Positions 7,301 to 7,678 of a stretch of 7,678 nucleotides of DNA are shown here, piece after piece; position 1 is the stretch's first letter; each line of letters opens with the position of its first letter. The DNA comes from Sporomusaceae bacterium (GTDB lineage Bacteria > Bacillota > Negativicutes > DSM-13327): the NCBI GenBank assembly GCA_027492445.1, contig JAPUES010000216.1, forward strand, positions 1-7,678. The letters run 5' to 3'. Both the position numbers and the translations under genes were made by a program. The notes under the pieces are model-generated. The model did no database searches and was not told the DNA's origin. It saw nothing but the letters and a program-made list of their open reading frames with translations.

Positions 7301-7678
7301 TTTAGGAGTTATTACGCCACAGGTGGATGATCTTAAACATCAATTCTATTTCCCAGGGATTAAGGTACTACATTTTGCCATTGATTATAGTGAAAATCAA
7401 CAAACGGCAACACTTTGCTGTGAAAAGAATAGTGTCCTCTATACTGGTACCCATGATAATGATACAACCCAAGGCTGGTATGAAAAATTACGGGCACAAG
7501 ATCCGAAGAGGGCAAAATGTATCGAAAAACTACTAACGAATCATCTAGGGGCTAGTAGTAAAGGAGAATCCGATAGTTGGAGGCTAATTGAATTTACTTA
7601 TGGAAGTAATGCGAATACTCTAATTGTGCCTATGCAAGATATATTGTGCCTTGGCAGTGAAGCTAGAATGAATTTGCC
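4332..7678 (+). CDS. Bifunctional GH13 glucan hydrolase / GH77 4-alpha-glucanotransferase fusion (3' end cut off)
   Basis: One uninterrupted frame of 1115 codons runs off the window; the final CC must begin a proline. No signal peptide is seen, so it is cytoplasmic. Residues 1-125 resemble an N-terminal CBM34-like beta-sandwich (SPFGAV near residue 17). Residues about 130-550 form a GH13 barrel: IYQIFPDRFYNG at 138, DGVFSH with D258, GWRLDVADE with nucleophile D348, LGEVWED with acid/base E377, and GSHDVPR with D452. A small C-domain follows to about 650. GH77 starts at AGILMHPTSLPS (655), with GVPPDYFCATGQHWGNP at 894, nucleophile D942 in RLDHFRGF, E989 in EDLG and D1042 in GTHDNDT. Both triads are intact. 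SEARMN at the edge is a C-terminal GH77 motif, so about 35-40 residues are missing. The likely role is debranching and disproportionating glycogen or maltodextrin. GH13 specificity (alpha-1,6 versus alpha-1,4) cannot be fixed from sequence; databases may label such fusions GlgX/4-alpha-glucanotransferase. Confidence 0.93.
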   Translation, partial: MNPKGIIHDSQMEFFRSPFGAVCCNEELLLRLKFEEPTEPEDVVLRIWREGSGEELIRMEQEQEEPLIYSAHFNVSERPGVVWYYFIITIQNKNYYYGNSMDMLGGIGGLYETVPPAYQITIFKEGAITPDWFKAGIIYQIFPDRFYNGIGEVLHPKKDSVIHGQWSNNPYYVRDADTGRIVAYDFFGGNLQGIIEKLPYLQELGISVIYCNPIFASASNHRYDTGDYKTVDTMLGDNETFTQLCAKGKEYGISIILDGVFSHTGSDSIYFNRDGNYPEIGAYQSQQSPYYKWYRFSKHPDDYESWWGIDTLPNVEENEPSYIDYIIEGKDSVIKHWLKLGAKGWRLDVADELPDSFIKKIYKTMKDVDEDSILLGEVWEDASRKESYGKLREYLQGEEMDSVMNYPFRKITLEFFLGSINAQGVHRELMSLAENYPIQNFYAMMNLIGSHDVPRVLTLLGEAPLEGLTVAQQAKYRLPAEKQQLGIARLKMLVLWQMTFPGVPSIYYGDEAGVEGFKDPYNRGTYPWGRENQELLLWYKQIIGLRNKYDVFKTGKWISIPAQEDVYAYVRTITNGQDVFGNPKQDNTAVVLLNRSNRPITVQLPVRDWCYGIMLDLLNENREVKIFNGVLTICLQPLEGKVLLQLEKAAFPRQAGILMHPTSLPSKYGVGDLGDEAYEFIDFLHGSKQKLWQILPLNPVGYGNSPYQCLSAFAGNHLLISIDKLVSKGLLQAKDIKTLPTFNKNRVEFDKVKVYKEKLLRLAFVNFNTQEVPAAYQDFLNENEFWLTDYALFMALRLHFEGQSWNLWPKEVSGRQGQELEKYKVCLAEEIAYHTFLQYIFASQWQEVKDYAGKYEIAIVGDIPIFVAHDSSDVWANQHLFDLDSKGDPRTVAGVPPDYFCATGQHWGNPHYHWNDMAKDDYQWWRQRLQALLKLVDIIRLDHFRGFEAFWEIPGKAKTAENGRWVKGPGAQFFSVLEKYFDGLPIIVEDLGVITPQVDDLKHQFYFPGIKVLHFAIDYSENQQTATLCCEKNSVLYTGTHDNDTTQGWYEKLRAQDPKRAKCIEKLLTNHLGASSKGESDSWRLIEFTYGSNANTLIVPMQDILCLGSEARMNL
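4378..4402 (+). other. GC-rich terminator-like hairpin inside the fusion gene
   Basis: CAGCCCC at 4379-4385 pairs perfectly with GGGGCTG at 4389-4395 over a 3-base TTT loop, and TTTGTT follows. It covers codons 16-22, which encode the conserved SPFGAV motif. It looks like an intrinsic terminator or translation-slowing hairpin about 47 bases into the gene. Coding constraint alone may explain it. Confidence 0.45.

Overview
The window carries an intracellular glycogen (alpha-glucan) locus, entirely on the + strand. It looks like an AT-rich, low-GC Gram-positive-type bacterium (Bacillota). The reasons are the strong purine-rich Shine-Dalgarno sites, the paired ADP-glucose pyrophosphorylase subunits GlgC and GlgD (a Bacillota arrangement), and intrinsic hairpin-plus-T terminators. 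A member of the Negativicutes, such as a Pelosinus or Sporomusa relative, is a plausible guess from gene content, but no marker here proves it.

Layout. Positions 1 to about 284 hold a decayed 5' portion of glgB, the glycogen branching enzyme gene. Recognisable branching-enzyme blocks lie in the right order, but they are compressed by deletions and alternate between two reading frames. A short AT-rich spacer with two perfect inverted repeats (282-312 and 337-354) follows. Next come three tightly packed genes: glgC (375-1586), glgD (1589-2710) and glgA (2714-4165), separated by only 2 and 3 bases. A strong intrinsic terminator lies behind glgA. A 166-base spacer with two further hairpins then leads to one very long open frame from 4332 to the right edge. 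It encodes a single polypeptide with an N-terminal carbohydrate-binding-like domain, a GH13 glucan hydrolase of the neopullulanase/amylopullulanase type and a GH77 4-alpha-glucanotransferase. Only about the last 35-40 residues appear to be cut off.

How the genes work together. GlgC, with its catalytically degenerate partner GlgD, makes ADP-glucose from glucose-1-phosphate and ATP. GlgA polymerises it into alpha-1,4-glucan. Branching would normally come from GlgB, whose local copy is destroyed, so an intact glgB must exist elsewhere or the polymer is poorly branched. The GH13-GH77 fusion would debranch and remodel glucan: the transferase shifts oligoglucans and the GH13 half hydrolyses linkages. 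This is analogous in logic, not in homology, to the two-activity eukaryotic debranching enzyme.

The most noteworthy points are the glgB remnant, the GH13-GH77 fusion, the tandem hairpins with a possible terminator/antiterminator switch ahead of the fusion gene, and a terminator-like hairpin inside the start of that gene. I found no RNA gene, CRISPR array, insertion sequence or convincing minus-strand gene.
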